In this document: piece after piece, positions 16,864 to 26,516 of the stretch
Position numbering within the stretch: position 1 is the stretch's first letter
Layout of the letters: each line of letters starts with the position of its first letter
NCBI RefSeq assembly: GCF_002028405.1
Contig: NZ_CP020046.1
Location: 3,100,001-3,164,000, forward strand
Direction: 5' to 3'
From: Thiomonas intermedia
GTDB taxonomy: Bacteria > Pseudomonadota > Gammaproteobacteria > Burkholderiales > Burkholderiaceae_C
DNA: 64,000 nucleotides
The notes under the pieces: generated by a model
What the model was told of the DNA's origin: nothing
Database searches by the model: none
Seen by the model: the letters and a program-made list of their open reading frames with translations, nothing else
Position numbers and translations under genes: made by a program

Positions 16864-18597
16864 ATGGCATATTCCACTTCGACGGGCCGCGCGGCACCGC
16901 CGTCATTCACGGGCCCGGCCGATTTCTGGGCTGCCTGGGCCGAGGCGCCGCAGCGGTGGTCGGGGTTGCTGGGCGAGGCGACTCAAGCAGCGACCGTCCA
17001 GATCGAGCCGGAACGGCTGCGCACTCTGCAGCAGCGTTATCTGGATGAGTTCCGCCAATTGTGGAGCAGCCTTCTGCAGGCCGAAACGGGCGGCGAGGCC
17101 TCAGCGCTGGAGGCTGACCGGCGGTTCTCCCATGGGGCCTGGGGCGAGAACCGGGTGTCGCGTTACACCGCGGCGCTTTATCTGCTGGGCGCGCGCGCCC
17201 TGTTTGATCTGGCCGATAGCGTGCAGGCCGATGAAGCGACGCGGCAGAAGCTGCGATTCGCGGTGCAGCAGTGGGTCGATGCGGCCGCGCCGTCCAATTT
17301 TCTCGCCCTCAATCCCGAGGCGCTCGCCAAAGCCGTGCAGACGCAGGGGGAAAGCCTGCGCGCCGGGGTGGACAACTGGCTTCGTGATCTGAAGCAGGGC
17401 CGTCTGACCCAGACCGATGAATCGGTCTTCGAAGTGGGGCGCAACGTGGCGACCACGGCCGGGCAGGTGATTTTCGAGAACGCGCTGTTCCAGCTCATCG
17501 AATACGCGCCGCTGACCGGGCGCGTGCATGCGCGGCCGCTGCTGTTCGTGCCGCCCTCGATCAACAAGTACTACATCCTCGATCTGCAGCCCGACAACTC
17601 CCTGGTGCGGTTTGCCGTGGAGCAGGGGCATCGCACCTTCGTCGTGTCGTGGCGCAACCCGGACGCCGGCATGGGGCATCTGACCTGGGACGACTATGTG
17701 CAGGACGGCGTGATCCGCGCGATGTCGGTGGTGCGCGACGTCGCCGCGCAGCACAGTGAGGGTTCGATCAACACGCTGGGATTCTGCGTCGGGGGCACCC
17801 TGCTGGCCAATGCGCTGGCCGTGTTGCAGGCCCGGGGCGAATCGTGCGCGCACAGCGTCACTCTGCTCACCACGATGCTCGATTTCAGCGACACGGGGGT
17901 TCTGGGCGTCTATATCGACGAGGCGTCGGTCGCCCTGCGCGAAGCCACCCTGGGGCAGGGCGGGCTGATGACGGGGCGCGAACTGGCTTCGGCCTTTTCC
18001 AGCCTGCGACCGAATGATCTGGTCTGGAACTATGTCGTCGGCAATTACCTGAAGGGAGAAACCCCGCCACCCTTCGATCTGCTGTACTGGAATGCCGACT
18101 CGACCAATCTGCCGGGGCCCTTGTTTGCCTGGTATTTGCGCAACACCTACCTCGAAAACAAGATGCGGCAACCTGGCGCGCTCACCATCGCCGCAACGCC
18201 TTTGAATCTGCAGGCCCTCAAGCTGCCGGCCTATGTGTACGCCTCTCGCGAAGATCACATCGTGCCCTGGAAGACGGCCTATGAAACCACCCAGATACTG
18301 GGCGGGCCGATGCGCTTCGTGCTCGGGGCTTCCGGGCATATTGCCGGGGTCATCAATCCGGCCAAACGCAACAAGCGCAGCCATTGGACGTCGCCCGCAG
18401 GGCAGCGCAAGCTGCCATCGAAGGCGCAAGACTGGCTTGACGCGGCATCGGAGCAGCCAGGAAGCTGGTGGACCGATTGGGCGAAATGGCTGGACAAGCA
18501 GGCAGGGCCTGAAATCGCCGCGCCAAAGAAGCCCGGCAATGCGCGCTATAAAGGCATCGAACCGGCACCGGGGCGCTACGTCAAGGTGCGAGCCTGA
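16864..18597 (+). CDS. phaC: Class I poly(3-hydroxyalkanoate) synthase PhaC
   Basis: A 577-residue PHA polymerase joining (R)-3-hydroxyacyl-CoA into polyester at the granule surface. The N-terminal PhaC domain is followed by an alpha/beta-hydrolase core with the lipase-like box GFCVGGTLL (catalytic Cys308). The later [11 protein letters not shown] carries the Asp region and [12 protein letters not shown] the His. Length and sequence match the class I enzymes of short-chain monomers. It heads the PHB cluster phaC-phaA-phaB-phaR. No PhaE or PhaR-subunit of class III/IV synthases is seen. Confidence 0.95.
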   Translation: MAYSTSTGRAAPPSFTGPADFWAAWAEAPQRWSGLLGEATQAATVQIEPERLRTLQQRYLDEFRQLWSSLLQAETGGEASALEADRRFSHGAWGENRVSRYTAALYLLGARALFDLADSVQADEATRQKLRFAVQQWVDAAAPSNFLALNPEALAKAVQTQGESLRAGVDNWLRDLKQGRLTQTDESVFEVGRNVATTAGQVIFENALFQLIEYAPLTGRVHARPLLFVPPSINKYYILDLQPDNSLVRFAVEQGHRTFVVSWRNPDAGMGHLTWDDYVQDGVIRAMSVVRDVAAQHSEGSINTLGFCVGGTLLANALAVLQARGESCAHSVTLLTTMLDFSDTGVLGVYIDEASVALREATLGQGGLMTGRELASAFSSLRPNDLVWNYVVGNYLKGETPPPFDLLYWNADSTNLPGPLFAWYLRNTYLENKMRQPGALTIAATPLNLQALKLPAYVYASREDHIVPWKTAYETTQILGGPMRFVLGASGHIAGVINPAKRNKRSHWTSPAGQRKLPSKAQDWLDAASEQPGSWWTDWAKWLDKQAGPEIAAPKKPGNARYKGIEPAPGRYVKVRA

Positions 18598-18650
18598 TCC
18601 GGCGGCTGAGGCCGGGCGGGCGATCCATTCAATCCAAAGGAAATTCGATC

Positions 18651-19829
18651 ATGACTGATATCGTCATCGTGTCCGCCGTGCGCACGGCGGTGGGGAAATT
18701 CGGGGGCTCGCTCTCGAAAGTGTCGGCCGTCGATCTGGGCGCGCGGGTCATTCAGGAGGCCGTGGTTCGCGCCAATCTGGAACCAGGGCAGGTCTCCGAA
18801 GTCATCTTTGGCCAGGTGTTGCAGGCGGGGTGCGGCCAGAATCCGGCCCGGCAGGCCAGCATCAAGGCGGGACTGCCCGACATGGTGCCCGCGATGACCA
18901 TCAACAAGGTCTGCGGCTCCGGCCTGAAGGCCGTGATGCTGGCGGCACAGGCCATCCGCGATGGCGATGCCGACATCGTGGTGGCCGGCGGCCAGGAGAA
19001 CATGAGCGCTTCGGCGCATGTCCTGCCGGGGTCGCGCGAGGGCCAGCGCATGGGCGACTGGAAACTGATCGATACCATGATCGTCGATGGCCTCTGGGAT
19101 GCGTTCAACCAGTACCACATGGGCACCACGGCCGAGAATGTGGCCAAGAAATATGGCGTCACCCGCGAGATGCAGGATGCCTTCGCCGCGGCCAGCCAGA
19201 ACAAGGCCGAGGCGGCCCAGAAGGCCGGGCGCTTTGCCGATGAAATCGTGCCGGTGATGCTGCCGCAGAAGAAGGGCGATCCGATGGCCTTCGCCACCGA
19301 CGAATTCGTGCGTCATGGTGTGACGGCGGAAAGCCTCGGCGGTCTGCGCCCCGCGTTCGACAAGACCGGTTCGGTCACCGCGGGCAATGCCTCCGGCCTC
19401 AACGATGGCGCCGCTGCGGTGGTGGTCATGACGGCCAGGCGCGCCGCCGAACTCGGCCTCAAGCCGCTTGCAACCATCCGCGCCTATGCCAACGCCGGTC
19501 TCGATCCGGCCTATATGGGCATGGGGCCGGTTCCGGCGTCCACGCGTTGCCTGTCGCGCGCCGGTTGGACGCCGCAGGAACTCGACCTCATGGAGATCAA
19601 CGAGGCCTTCGCCGCACAGGCCATTGCCGTGAACCAGCAGATGGGGTGGGATACGGCCAAGGTCAACGTCAACGGCGGGGCCATTGCCATCGGCCACCCG
19701 ATTGGCGCCAGTGGTTGCCGCATTCTGGTGACGCTATTGCATGAAATGAACCGGCGCGATGCCAAGAAGGGCCTGGCCTCGCTGTGCATAGGCGGCGGCA
19801 TGGGCGTGGCCATGGCGCTGGAGCGGTGA
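18651..19829 (+). CDS. phaA: Acetyl-CoA C-acetyltransferase PhaA
   Basis: A 392-residue biosynthetic thiolase condensing two acetyl-CoA to acetoacetyl-CoA, the first step of PHB synthesis. The acyl-accepting Cys88 is in [12 protein letters not shown], and the C-terminal [11 protein letters not shown] and CIGGGMG motifs supply the His and second Cys. AAAGGA precedes the ATG. It lies 53 bases after phaC in the same direction. A role in degradative thiolysis is possible, but position argues for PHB. Confidence 0.95.
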   Translation: MTDIVIVSAVRTAVGKFGGSLSKVSAVDLGARVIQEAVVRANLEPGQVSEVIFGQVLQAGCGQNPARQASIKAGLPDMVPAMTINKVCGSGLKAVMLAAQAIRDGDADIVVAGGQENMSASAHVLPGSREGQRMGDWKLIDTMIVDGLWDAFNQYHMGTTAENVAKKYGVTREMQDAFAAASQNKAEAAQKAGRFADEIVPVMLPQKKGDPMAFATDEFVRHGVTAESLGGLRPAFDKTGSVTAGNASGLNDGAAAVVVMTARRAAELGLKPLATIRAYANAGLDPAYMGMGPVPASTRCLSRAGWTPQELDLMEINEAFAAQAIAVNQQMGWDTAKVNVNGGAIAIGHPIGASGCRILVTLLHEMNRRDAKKGLASLCIGGGMGVAMALER

Positions 19830-19872
19830 TGCCGGATATCGATCCATCAGAAACCAAAACGAGGAGAATGGC

Positions 19873-20613
19873 ATGAACAAGAAAGTGGCTTACGTCACGG
19901 GCGGCATGGGGGGCATCGGCACCGGGATCTGCAAACGGCTGTGTGAAGCCGGACACAAGGTGATCGCGGGTTGTGGACCCCATTCAAGCCGCAAGGAGAG
20001 TTGGCTGGAGGCCATGCGCGCCCAGGGTTTCGACGTCTACGCCTCCGAGGGCAATGTGGCCGACTGGGAGTCGACCAAGGCGGCTTTCCAGAAGGTCTTT
20101 GCCGAGCACGGTCAGGTGGACATTCTGGTGAACAACGCCGGCATCACGCGCGACGCCGTGCTGCGCAAAATGACCTACGAAGACTGGGATCTGGTGCTGC
20201 GCACCAATCTCTATTCCATGTTCAACGTGACCAAACAGGTGATTGACGGCATGGTCGAGCGGGGCTGGGGCCGCATCATCAACATCGCTTCGGTGAATGG
20301 GGAGAAGGGTCAGTTCGGTCAGACCAATTACGCCGCGGCCAAGGCGGGCATGCATGGATTTGCCATGTCGCTCGCCCTGGAAGTGGCCTCCAAGGGGGTG
20401 ACCGTCAATACCGTCTCGCCGGGCTACATCCTTACCGACATGGTCAAGGCCATTCGTCAGGATGTGCTCGACAAGATCGTGTCGTCCATCCCGGTCAAGC
20501 GCCTGGGCACGCCCGAGGAGATCGCCTCGATCGTGGTGTGGCTGGCCAGCGAAGATGCCGGATTCACCACAGGCGCCGAGTTCAGCTGCAATGGTGGCTT
20601 GCACATGAGCTGA
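19873..20613 (+). CDS. phaB: Acetoacetyl-CoA reductase PhaB
   Basis: A 246-residue short-chain dehydrogenase that reduces acetoacetyl-CoA to (R)-3-hydroxybutyryl-CoA with NADPH. It has the N-terminal YVTGGMGGIG nucleotide site, NNAGITRD, and the catalytic Tyr153-Lys157 (NYAAAKAG). The GMGGIG form and overall match are those of PhaB rather than FabG. A GAGGAG ribosome site precedes it. It is the third gene of the PHB operon. Confidence 0.94.
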   Translation: MNKKVAYVTGGMGGIGTGICKRLCEAGHKVIAGCGPHSSRKESWLEAMRAQGFDVYASEGNVADWESTKAAFQKVFAEHGQVDILVNNAGITRDAVLRKMTYEDWDLVLRTNLYSMFNVTKQVIDGMVERGWGRIINIASVNGEKGQFGQTNYAAAKAGMHGFAMSLALEVASKGVTVNTVSPGYILTDMVKAIRQDVLDKIVSSIPVKRLGTPEEIASIVVWLASEDAGFTTGAEFSCNGGLHMS

Positions 20614-20723
20614 TAGTCCCGGGCGGAAGGGGGTGGGCAAGCCACAGTGGCGTTGGGCGGGGAATATGGTTCAATCGGCCCAAAACATGCCCGCTCCTTT
20701 TTCCCTGACCGGATTGCAACGAC

Positions 20724-21269
20724 ATGCCCAAAGCCGATTCTCCTCAGCGCATCATCAAGAAGTACCCCAATCGCCGTCTCTATGACAGCGAGGCCAGCGC
20801 CTATATCACCCTGAGTGACGTCAAGCAACTGGTCATGGACGGCACGCGCTTCGTGGTGCAGGATGCCAAGACGGGGGAAGACCTGACCCGGAGCATTCTT
20901 CTGCAGATCATTCTGGAGGAGGAAAGCGGTGGCGTACCCATGTTCAGCACGGTGATGCTCGAGCAGATCATCCGTTTCTATGGGCATGCGATGCAGGGCA
21001 TGATGGGCAGCTACCTGGAAAAGAATGTGCAGGCCTTCATCGACATCCAGAACCGGCTGAGCGAACAGTCGCGCGGCGTCTACGACAACGCGGCGCTGAA
21101 CCCGGAGGCGTGGACCCAGTTTCTCAATGTGCAGAGTCCCATGTTGCAAAACATGATGGGCAACTACCTTGAGCAGAGCAAGAATCTGTATATGCAGATG
21201 CAGGAGCAGATGCAGGAGCAGGCCAAGCAGATGCTCGGCGCTTTCCAGCCGCCTGCGGCCAAGAAGTGA
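20724..21269 (+). CDS. phaR: PHB synthesis repressor PhaR
   Basis: A 181-residue regulator. The N-terminal DNA-binding domain has the very conserved IIKKYPNRRLYDSEASAYITL region (residues 9-29), followed by the PHB-accumulation regulatory domain. The C-terminus is Gln/Met-rich (MQEQMQEQ) and helical. PhaR represses phasin and its own gene and is released by binding nascent PHB granules. The 110-base gap before it may hold its own promoter. No phasin gene is in this window. Confidence 0.93.
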   Translation: MPKADSPQRIIKKYPNRRLYDSEASAYITLSDVKQLVMDGTRFVVQDAKTGEDLTRSILLQIILEEESGGVPMFSTVMLEQIIRFYGHAMQGMMGSYLEKNVQAFIDIQNRLSEQSRGVYDNAALNPEAWTQFLNVQSPMLQNMMGNYLEQSKNLYMQMQEQMQEQAKQMLGAFQPPAAKK

Positions 21270-21316
21270 AGCCCCCGGTGAACTGATCCCTGGTGGGCTT
21301 CAGCGACAATGGCAGG

Positions 21317-22717
21317 ATGGAAACATCCCTCACACCAATGTCCCCTGCCGCATCCGCGGCGCCAAAAATCGGTTTTGTTTCACTCGGTTGCCCCAAGGCG
21401 CTGGTGGACTCCGAGCGCATCCTGACCGAACTGCGAGCCCAGGGGTATGACACCTCGAAGAGCTACGCCGGGGCCGATCTGGTCATCGTCAACACCTGCG
21501 GCTTCATCGATGCGGCCGTTCAGGAAAGCCTTGACGCCATTGGCGAGGCTCTGGCCGAAAACGGCAAGGTCATCGTCACCGGATGCCTGGGAGCGCGCAA
21601 CGATGCGGCGACGGGCAACAACCTGGTGCGCGAAGTGCATCCCAAGGTGCTCGCGGTCACGGGACCGCACGCCACTGATGAAGTGCTGCACCATGTGCAT
21701 GCCACCTTGCCCAAGCCGCATGACCCCTTCGTCGATCTCGTTCCCGCCGCGGGCATCAAACTCACCCCCAAGCATTTTGCCTATCTGAAGATCAGCGAAG
21801 GCTGCAATCATCGCTGCACCTTCTGCATCATCCCGGCCATGCGTGGCGATCTGGTGTCGCGCCCGATAGGTGATGTTTTGAACGAGGCGCGCGCGCTTTT
21901 TGCCTCCGGGGTGAAAGAACTGCTGGTCGTCAGTCAGGACACTTCGGCCTACGGTGTGGATGTGAAGTACCGCACCGGGTTCTGGGATGGCCGTCCCCTA
22001 CGCACCCGCATGACCGAACTGGTCGATGCCTTGGGCGGGTTGGCGGCAGAACACGATGCCTGGGTGCGGCTGCATTACGTTTATCCCTATCCACACGTCG
22101 ACGAGGTTCTGCCCCTCATGGCGCAGGGCCGCATTCTTCCTTATCTCGATGTGCCGCTGCAGCACGCGCATCCGGATGTGCTCAAACGCATGAAGCGTCC
22201 GGCCAGCGGCGAGCGCAACCTCGAGCGCATCGCAAGGTGGCGCGAGATCTGCCCCGAATTGGTGGTTCGGTCCACCTTCATCGCGGGATTTCCGGGCGAG
22301 ACCGAAGCAGAGTTCCAGACCTTGCTCGATTTCGTTCAGGAGGCCGAGCTCGACCGGGTGGGCTGCTTCGCCTATTCGCCGGTGGAAGGTGCTGCGGCCA
22401 ACGCGATCGCAAACCCTGTGCCCGAGGCGGTTCGTGAGGAACGCCGCGCTCGCTTCATGGCGGTAGCCGAGGAGGTTTCCACCCGCAAGCTGCAGAAGCG
22501 CGTGGGCCAGGTGATGCGGGTTTTGGTCGATCAGGCGAGCCGCGAGGGCGGTGTCGGCCGAACCTACGCCGACGCACCGGAGATCGACGGTAAGGTGCAT
22601 CTTCTCCCGCCCGACAAACCCTCGCTCAAGATGCGGCTGGCGCAAAGCGGGGGGCAGTTCGTCCGTGCGCGCATCGTTCGCACGGACGGGCATGATCTGG
22701 TGGGCGAACTGGTCTGA
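21317..22717 (+). CDS. rimO: Ribosomal protein S12 methylthiotransferase RimO
   Basis: A 466-residue radical-SAM methylthiotransferase that adds a methylthio group to Asp88 of ribosomal protein S12. The N-terminal UPF0004 domain has three cluster cysteines ([24 protein letters not shown]). The radical-SAM motif is [11 protein letters not shown], and a C-terminal TRAM domain ends the protein. RimO is preferred to MiaB because of the [10 protein letters not shown] motif. The start is uncertain: GTG 21293, ATG 21317 and ATG 21338 are in frame; I chose 21317, which has a GG-rich stretch upstream. Confidence 0.93.
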   Translation: METSLTPMSPAASAAPKIGFVSLGCPKALVDSERILTELRAQGYDTSKSYAGADLVIVNTCGFIDAAVQESLDAIGEALAENGKVIVTGCLGARNDAATGNNLVREVHPKVLAVTGPHATDEVLHHVHATLPKPHDPFVDLVPAAGIKLTPKHFAYLKISEGCNHRCTFCIIPAMRGDLVSRPIGDVLNEARALFASGVKELLVVSQDTSAYGVDVKYRTGFWDGRPLRTRMTELVDALGGLAAEHDAWVRLHYVYPYPHVDEVLPLMAQGRILPYLDVPLQHAHPDVLKRMKRPASGERNLERIARWREICPELVVRSTFIAGFPGETEAEFQTLLDFVQEAELDRVGCFAYSPVEGAAANAIANPVPEAVREERRARFMAVAEEVSTRKLQKRVGQVMRVLVDQASREGGVGRTYADAPEIDGKVHLLPPDKPSLKMRLAQSGGQFVRARIVRTDGHDLVGELV

Positions 22718-22738
22718 ACAAGACGGTCGCCTTGCCGC

Positions 22739-23227
22739 TCAGTTCCCGCCGATGGCGGATTTGAGCGCCGCCGCATCGCGGGCAAATTGGATCTGGGTGA
22801 TTTTGCCCTGGCGCAGTTGCACCACCGTGACGGCATTTTTCTCGTGAGGCATAAAGGCGCACTGTTCCGCCTTGGTGGCGAGAAGGATGGCGTAAGGCCG
22901 CTTACGCATCTTCGGCAAGGCAAAGGTCTGTGTCACGAACCCAGGCATGCCGCTGATGTTGGCCAGAAAGACGATGCCTCGCTGACGCATGGCCTCCGCG
23001 CCCAGCGTGGTGAGATAGTCGTTGACCACATCTGAAGGCGCTTTCTCCACCGCGAACAACACGACCCGGGTGTCGGCGCCCGGAAACGTCTCTGTCTTGC
23101 CGTGTTGATCCTCGAAGGACGTTTGCGGAAGCGTGTCTCCCGCTCCCAGCGGGGTGGCGGTGGCCATACCGGGCCAGGCCAGTGTGGCCCCCAGGGCGGT
23201 GGCGATGATGAAAGTGCGGCGTTGCAT
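22739..23227 (-). CDS. Exported protein of unknown function, possibly thioredoxin-fold
   Basis: A 162-residue protein starting at ATG 23227 with a clear CAGGAG ribosome site. A twin-Arg-like start (MQRRTFIIATALGATLAW) leads into a signal peptide ending near ATAT, so it is likely periplasmic. The mature part (GDTLPQTSFEDQHGKTETF) resembles the N-terminal segment of peroxiredoxin/thioredoxin-like proteins, but there is no CxxC pair, only one Cys (in EQCAFMP). A redox role is therefore not supported. It is convergent with rimO. Confidence 0.6.
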   Translation of the reverse strand: MQRRTFIIATALGATLAWPGMATATPLGAGDTLPQTSFEDQHGKTETFPGADTRVVLFAVEKAPSDVVNDYLTTLGAEAMRQRGIVFLANISGMPGFVTQTFALPKMRKRPYAILLATKAEQCAFMPHEKNAVTVVQLRQGKITQIQFARDAAALKSAIGGN

Positions 23228-23361
23228 GCAGACTCCTGTGAGCAGATGCGCCATCAGAACAGAAGCCAGCCGCCGGGTTCCCTCACGGTCTCAGCAAGTT
23301 GCGTTCGCGATTGCGAGCGATCAATCTGCGCAGCGCGTCAGCTTGCCGACGCGCTGCTATC

Positions 23362-24168
23362 TCACAGATGAATGCCGAAGGCCGACATGTTCTTGTAAAT
23401 CATGTAGACGGCCACCACCGCCACCAGGGCCGCGAAAATGAAGTTGAGCGTTCCCTTGCTGCTCTTGCCCAGATGCGTGGCCAGGCGGGCTCCGAACACG
23501 CCGCCGGCAATGCCTCCGGCGATGTAGAGCCCGGCAACCGTCCAGTCGAGCAGACCGGAGCTGGCGTAATTGATGGCTGTGGTCAGGCCGAAAGTGCCCA
23601 CGGAAAACAGGGACGAGCCGACCGCGGCCAGCATCGGCATGCCGGTGGCAAACACCAGTCCGGGCACGATGAGAAAGCCGCCGCCAATGCCGAAGAAGCC
23701 CGACAGCGTACCTACGATCGCGGCTGACAGAATCAACTTCCAGAGAGAGAACTGGCCAGGGTGACCCTCCAGGTCGCCGGGCTTGACCTTCTTGGGGCGA
23801 GCCATCAGCGCGGCGATCACCAGCATCAGGATGGCGAAGAGGAACAGCAGCTTCTTGCCGTCCACGGCCTTGCCAAGCGTGGAGCCCACGAAGGCCGCCA
23901 CGGCACCGACCACGGCGAAGATCACCGCTTCCTTCCAGCGCACATTGCCAGCTCGCGCATGCGGAATCAAATTCAGATAAGCGTTGATCGAGACTGCCAG
24001 TGCGGTGGTGCCGATGACCACATGGGGGTTGGGGTAGCCGACCAGATACAGCAGAAGCGGCACGGCGAGGATGGAGCCGCCGCCGCCGATCAGGCCAAGC
24101 GTGAAGCCGACTGCCGCGCCGGAAATGACGGACAGAATATGTTGGGTCAGGGCCAGGTCTGCGAGCAT
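23362..24168 (-). CDS. TauE/SafE family permease (putative sulfite/organosulfonate exporter)
   Basis: A 268-residue membrane protein with about eight helices and two similar halves. The family motif occurs in both halves: GLIGGGGSILAVPLL near residue 27 and GFFGIGGGFLIVPGL near 150. Members (DUF81) export sulfite, sulfoacetate or related anions; the actual substrate here is unknown. I chose ATG 24168 because the open frame extends 69 residues upstream with no hydrophobic or family features. No strong ribosome site is seen. An inverted repeat sits 15 bases before the start. Given a sulfite dehydrogenase elsewhere in the window, a sulfur anion is plausible. Confidence 0.85.
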   Translation of the reverse strand: MLADLALTQHILSVISGAAVGFTLGLIGGGGSILAVPLLLYLVGYPNPHVVIGTTALAVSINAYLNLIPHARAGNVRWKEAVIFAVVGAVAAFVGSTLGKAVDGKKLLFLFAILMLVIAALMARPKKVKPGDLEGHPGQFSLWKLILSAAIVGTLSGFFGIGGGFLIVPGLVFATGMPMLAAVGSSLFSVGTFGLTTAINYASSGLLDWTVAGLYIAGGIAGGVFGARLATHLGKSSKGTLNFIFAALVAVVAVYMIYKNMSAFGIHL

Positions 24169-24182
24169 GGTGAGCACAGCAT

Positions 24183-24198
24183 ATAAGAACACTCTTAT
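24183..24198. promoter_or_regulatory. Inverted repeat upstream of the TauE/SafE gene
   Basis: A perfect 6-bp repeat with a 4-base spacer, ATAAGA-ACAC-TCTTAT, lies 15 bases upstream of the permease start codon on its 5' side. It is AT-rich in a GC-rich genome and could be an operator or part of the core promoter. Confidence 0.35.
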
Positions 24199-24411
24199 GG
24201 GGTCTGTGAGGATTTGTGCTGATTTGTGGCGAGGCGATGATGGATGTCGCCAGCGGGTGATTGAGGTGACAAGGCGTAAAGCCTGCAAGAAGTTTGTGAC
24301 ATGTAGGCGAGCCGTCAGCCGGATTGCCGATGCTTCGCGCGGGTCGACGACAACGCTGGCCCGCATGACGGGCAAACCGTCGTGCTCCCTGAAAACAACG
24401 AGGAGAATGAA

Positions 24412-24960
24412 ATGGCTGAGAAAAAAGCGATCAATCCCGCTCCACTGGGATTATCTGGTTTCGCCCTGACGACCTGGCTATTGAGCATGGTGAATGCCGG
24501 CTGGTTTCCCGGAGCCGACGTGCCGATGGTGCTGGCGGCCGCGTTTGCCTTTGGCGGAACTGCCCAGTTTGTGGCCGGTGTGATGGAAGCCGTCGTGGGT
24601 AACGGCTTCGGCTTTGTGGCCTTTTGCGGGTACGGCGCTTTCTGGTGGAGTTTCGCGCTGTTTGTCGACTTTTTCGCCAAGGGGGTCGGCGGCCCGTTCG
24701 TCGGCTGGTATCTGTTGCTCTGGGGTGTGTTCACCACCTATCTGTGGATTGCCACCTGGAAGAAAGGGCGAGCCTTGATGCTTGTTTTCACTGCGCTGGT
24801 TCCCACCTTTTTCCTGCTGGCGGCCGGTGCAATCACCGGAAATGGAGGTCTGAGCATCTTCGGTGGCTATCTGGGGTTGATTACGGCGGCATTGGCGTTT
24901 TACCTAGCCGCTGCCGAAATCATTAACGAAGCCTGGGGCCGGGTGGTTTTGCCGGTTTGA
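24412..24960 (+). CDS. satP: Acetate uptake transporter, SatP (GPR1/FUN34/YaaH) family
   Basis: A 182-residue inner-membrane protein with six predicted helices. The family signature NPAPLGLSGF is at residues 8-17, and the TTWLLS and GGTAQFVAGVME motifs follow. SatP proteins take up acetate/succinate with protons as hexamers. AGGAG at 24401-24405 places the start at ATG 24412. Imported acetate would feed acetyl-CoA pools used by the PHB and TCA genes in this window. It is divergent from the TauE-type permease. Confidence 0.9.
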   Translation: MAEKKAINPAPLGLSGFALTTWLLSMVNAGWFPGADVPMVLAAAFAFGGTAQFVAGVMEAVVGNGFGFVAFCGYGAFWWSFALFVDFFAKGVGGPFVGWYLLLWGVFTTYLWIATWKKGRALMLVFTALVPTFFLLAAGAITGNGGLSIFGGYLGLITAALAFYLAAAEIINEAWGRVVLPV

Positions 24961-25021
24961 ACATGCGCGATGTGACCGTGTGCTCGCGTCCGGGGCGGTG
25001 CTGTTGTGCAACATGAATACA

Positions 25022-25047
25022 CCTGAATCAGCATAAACTGATTCAGG
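25022..25047. repeat. Perfect 10-bp inverted repeat
   Basis: CCTGAATCAG and CTGATTCAGG flank the 6-base loop CATAAA. It lies 62 bases after the satP stop and about 140 bases before the next gene. There is no U-tract, so it may be an operator or an RNA hairpin rather than a standard terminator. Confidence 0.6.
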
Positions 25048-25184
25048 ATTACGTCAGTTTTGCACTGCAGCATTCGGGCACAAGTGCTGCGTCCGGTCCG
25101 AGATCTATTCGGCCGGACGCTGCCACGAGGCGCGGCTGCCCGATCTGGCAGACCGGGCACTCGGACCAAGAGCCTGTTCACATC

Positions 25185-25628
25185 ATGAAAAATCGCTGGA
25201 TCATTCTTGGCGCGGTGGTGACCCTGTCCGCGCCGTTCGCCTGGGCCAGTCTGGGCCAAGTCAACCCGACCCCACCGTCACAAGTCACACGCCCGAGCAT
25301 GCCCACCGCTTCGGCCAGAATCGTGGCGCGCTCCATGCCCGACAATCTGCAGATCCGCGCCGCAAAGGGCCCGGATGGGATGCCGGTGCAAGAGTACATC
25401 GGGGCGGATGGGTCGCTGTTCGCCATCACCTGGGCCGGGCCGCAACGTGTCCAGGCGCAGGCCATGGTGCAACATTTTTTCCCCCACGCCTCGGCCGACA
25501 ACGGTCATGCTGCGCACGAACTGCAGGCGGTGGTCCGAAGTGCCACACAACCCTGGGGTAACGAAGGGGTTGCCTATCTTCCGGCTTTGATGCCGATGGA
25601 TTTCGATCCGAATACGTTGGCGCCCTGA
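25185..25628 (+). CDS. Exported DUF2844-like protein
   Basis: A 147-residue protein with an N-terminal signal peptide ending at AWAS. The mature start ASLGQ and the central block VQEYIGADGSLFAITWAGP, then a conserved HFFPH-type segment, resemble DUF2844. This family in Burkholderiales usually sits beside a DUF3443 gene; no such partner is visible here. Function unknown, location probably periplasm or outside the cell. Confidence 0.6.
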   Translation: MKNRWIILGAVVTLSAPFAWASLGQVNPTPPSQVTRPSMPTASARIVARSMPDNLQIRAAKGPDGMPVQEYIGADGSLFAITWAGPQRVQAQAMVQHFFPHASADNGHAAHELQAVVRSATQPWGNEGVAYLPALMPMDFDPNTLAP

Positions 25629-25637
25629 GCGTTTGCC

Positions 25638-25672
25638 GCGCTCTTCGAGCCCATCAAGGGTTCAAAGAGCGC
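25638..25672. terminator. Hairpin between convergent genes
   Basis: GCGCTCTT (25638-25645) pairs with AAGAGCGC (25665-25672) in the gap between the convergent DUF2844-like and DUF4124-like genes. No U-tract follows, so intrinsic termination is weakly supported. Confidence 0.35.
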
Positions 25673-25721
25673 CGATCAGCGCAGGCCCTGAGTAGGGCAG
25701 GGCAAGACTTGAGCAATCTCT

Positions 25722-26342
25722 TCACGGGCCCGTTGTGGTTCTGGCCCAGAGCGGCTTGAGCCGGATGCGCAGCGTTTCATATTCCCGGTTGATCCGCGTG
25801 ATCTCGGCGTTCTGGCCCACGATCAGGTCGTTCTCCTGCTGGGTCAGCACCTTGTTTTCGTCCAGTTTGGTGCGCAATTCCAGTGGCAGAGGACCTTGCG
25901 GATAGAACTGCGCATCGATGTGCAGTTGCTTGAGCTGGCGACCCAGCATCTCCAGCTGCTTGCGCGCATCCTGAATCATGGTCTGAGGGCGATTCAGGTC
26001 GTTGATTCGAGACGCTTCGAGCGCAGTTTCATTGGGATAACGCAACAAGAGCGCGCGATCCTCACGCTGCCGGTCACGCTGCTGCCTGGCAAGGTTTTGC
26101 GCGGCCTCTTGCGCCTGGGCCTGTGCCGCCTGTTCCTTGATCGTCAGAATGCGACGGCGCACGGTGCCGTCAGATCCAATCACCTTGCCGCCGTAGGTCA
26201 GGCAGTCGTTCGTCATGCGATCACTCGATACCAGCGTACCGTTCGCATCACGACAGAGGTAGATGTCGGCGTGCGCCCCCTGTGCCAAGCACAACAAGAG
26301 ACCTAAGAGTACGGGGCGAAGGCGACACACGGTCAATTTCAT
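25722..26342 (-). CDS. Exported DUF4124-like protein with coiled coil
   Basis: A 206-residue protein starting MKLTVCRLRP with a signal peptide ending at AHAD. The mature N-terminus IYLCRDANGTLVSSDRMTNDC has the two cysteines and Lys/Arg-Asp-x2-Gly pattern of DUF4124, a small beta-domain common in betaproteobacterial envelope proteins. From about residue 75 it is a long Gln/Ala/Arg-rich coiled coil. The start was set at ATG 26342 because the frame upstream adds only ten residues without a signal-like pattern. Divergent from xthA. Function unknown. Confidence 0.7.
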   Translation of the reverse strand: MKLTVCRLRPVLLGLLLCLAQGAHADIYLCRDANGTLVSSDRMTNDCLTYGGKVIGSDGTVRRRILTIKEQAAQAQAQEAAQNLARQQRDRQREDRALLLRYPNETALEASRINDLNRPQTMIQDARKQLEMLGRQLKQLHIDAQFYPQGPLPLELRTKLDENKVLTQQENDLIVGQNAEITRINREYETLRIRLKPLWARTTTGP

Positions 26343-26516
26343 GGACTGCAGGGACGTGGGTTGCTGCAACAATGCGGTGGAGTGGCATCAGATGACGACG
26401 ATGCTCATTGTGCCTTGCTTTGCGGCTGCACAGGCACTCCGCGTGTGGTTTTCCGCCTGCCTCGCCGGTGGGCTTTCGCCCGCCTTTCGATGACTTCAAT
26501 GGAGGACATGACTCCG

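Noticed and set aside
22739-23227. Calling the exported protein a thiol peroxidase or thioredoxin
   Set aside because: Only one cysteine remains in the mature protein and no CxxC or peroxidatic PxxxTxxC motif is present.
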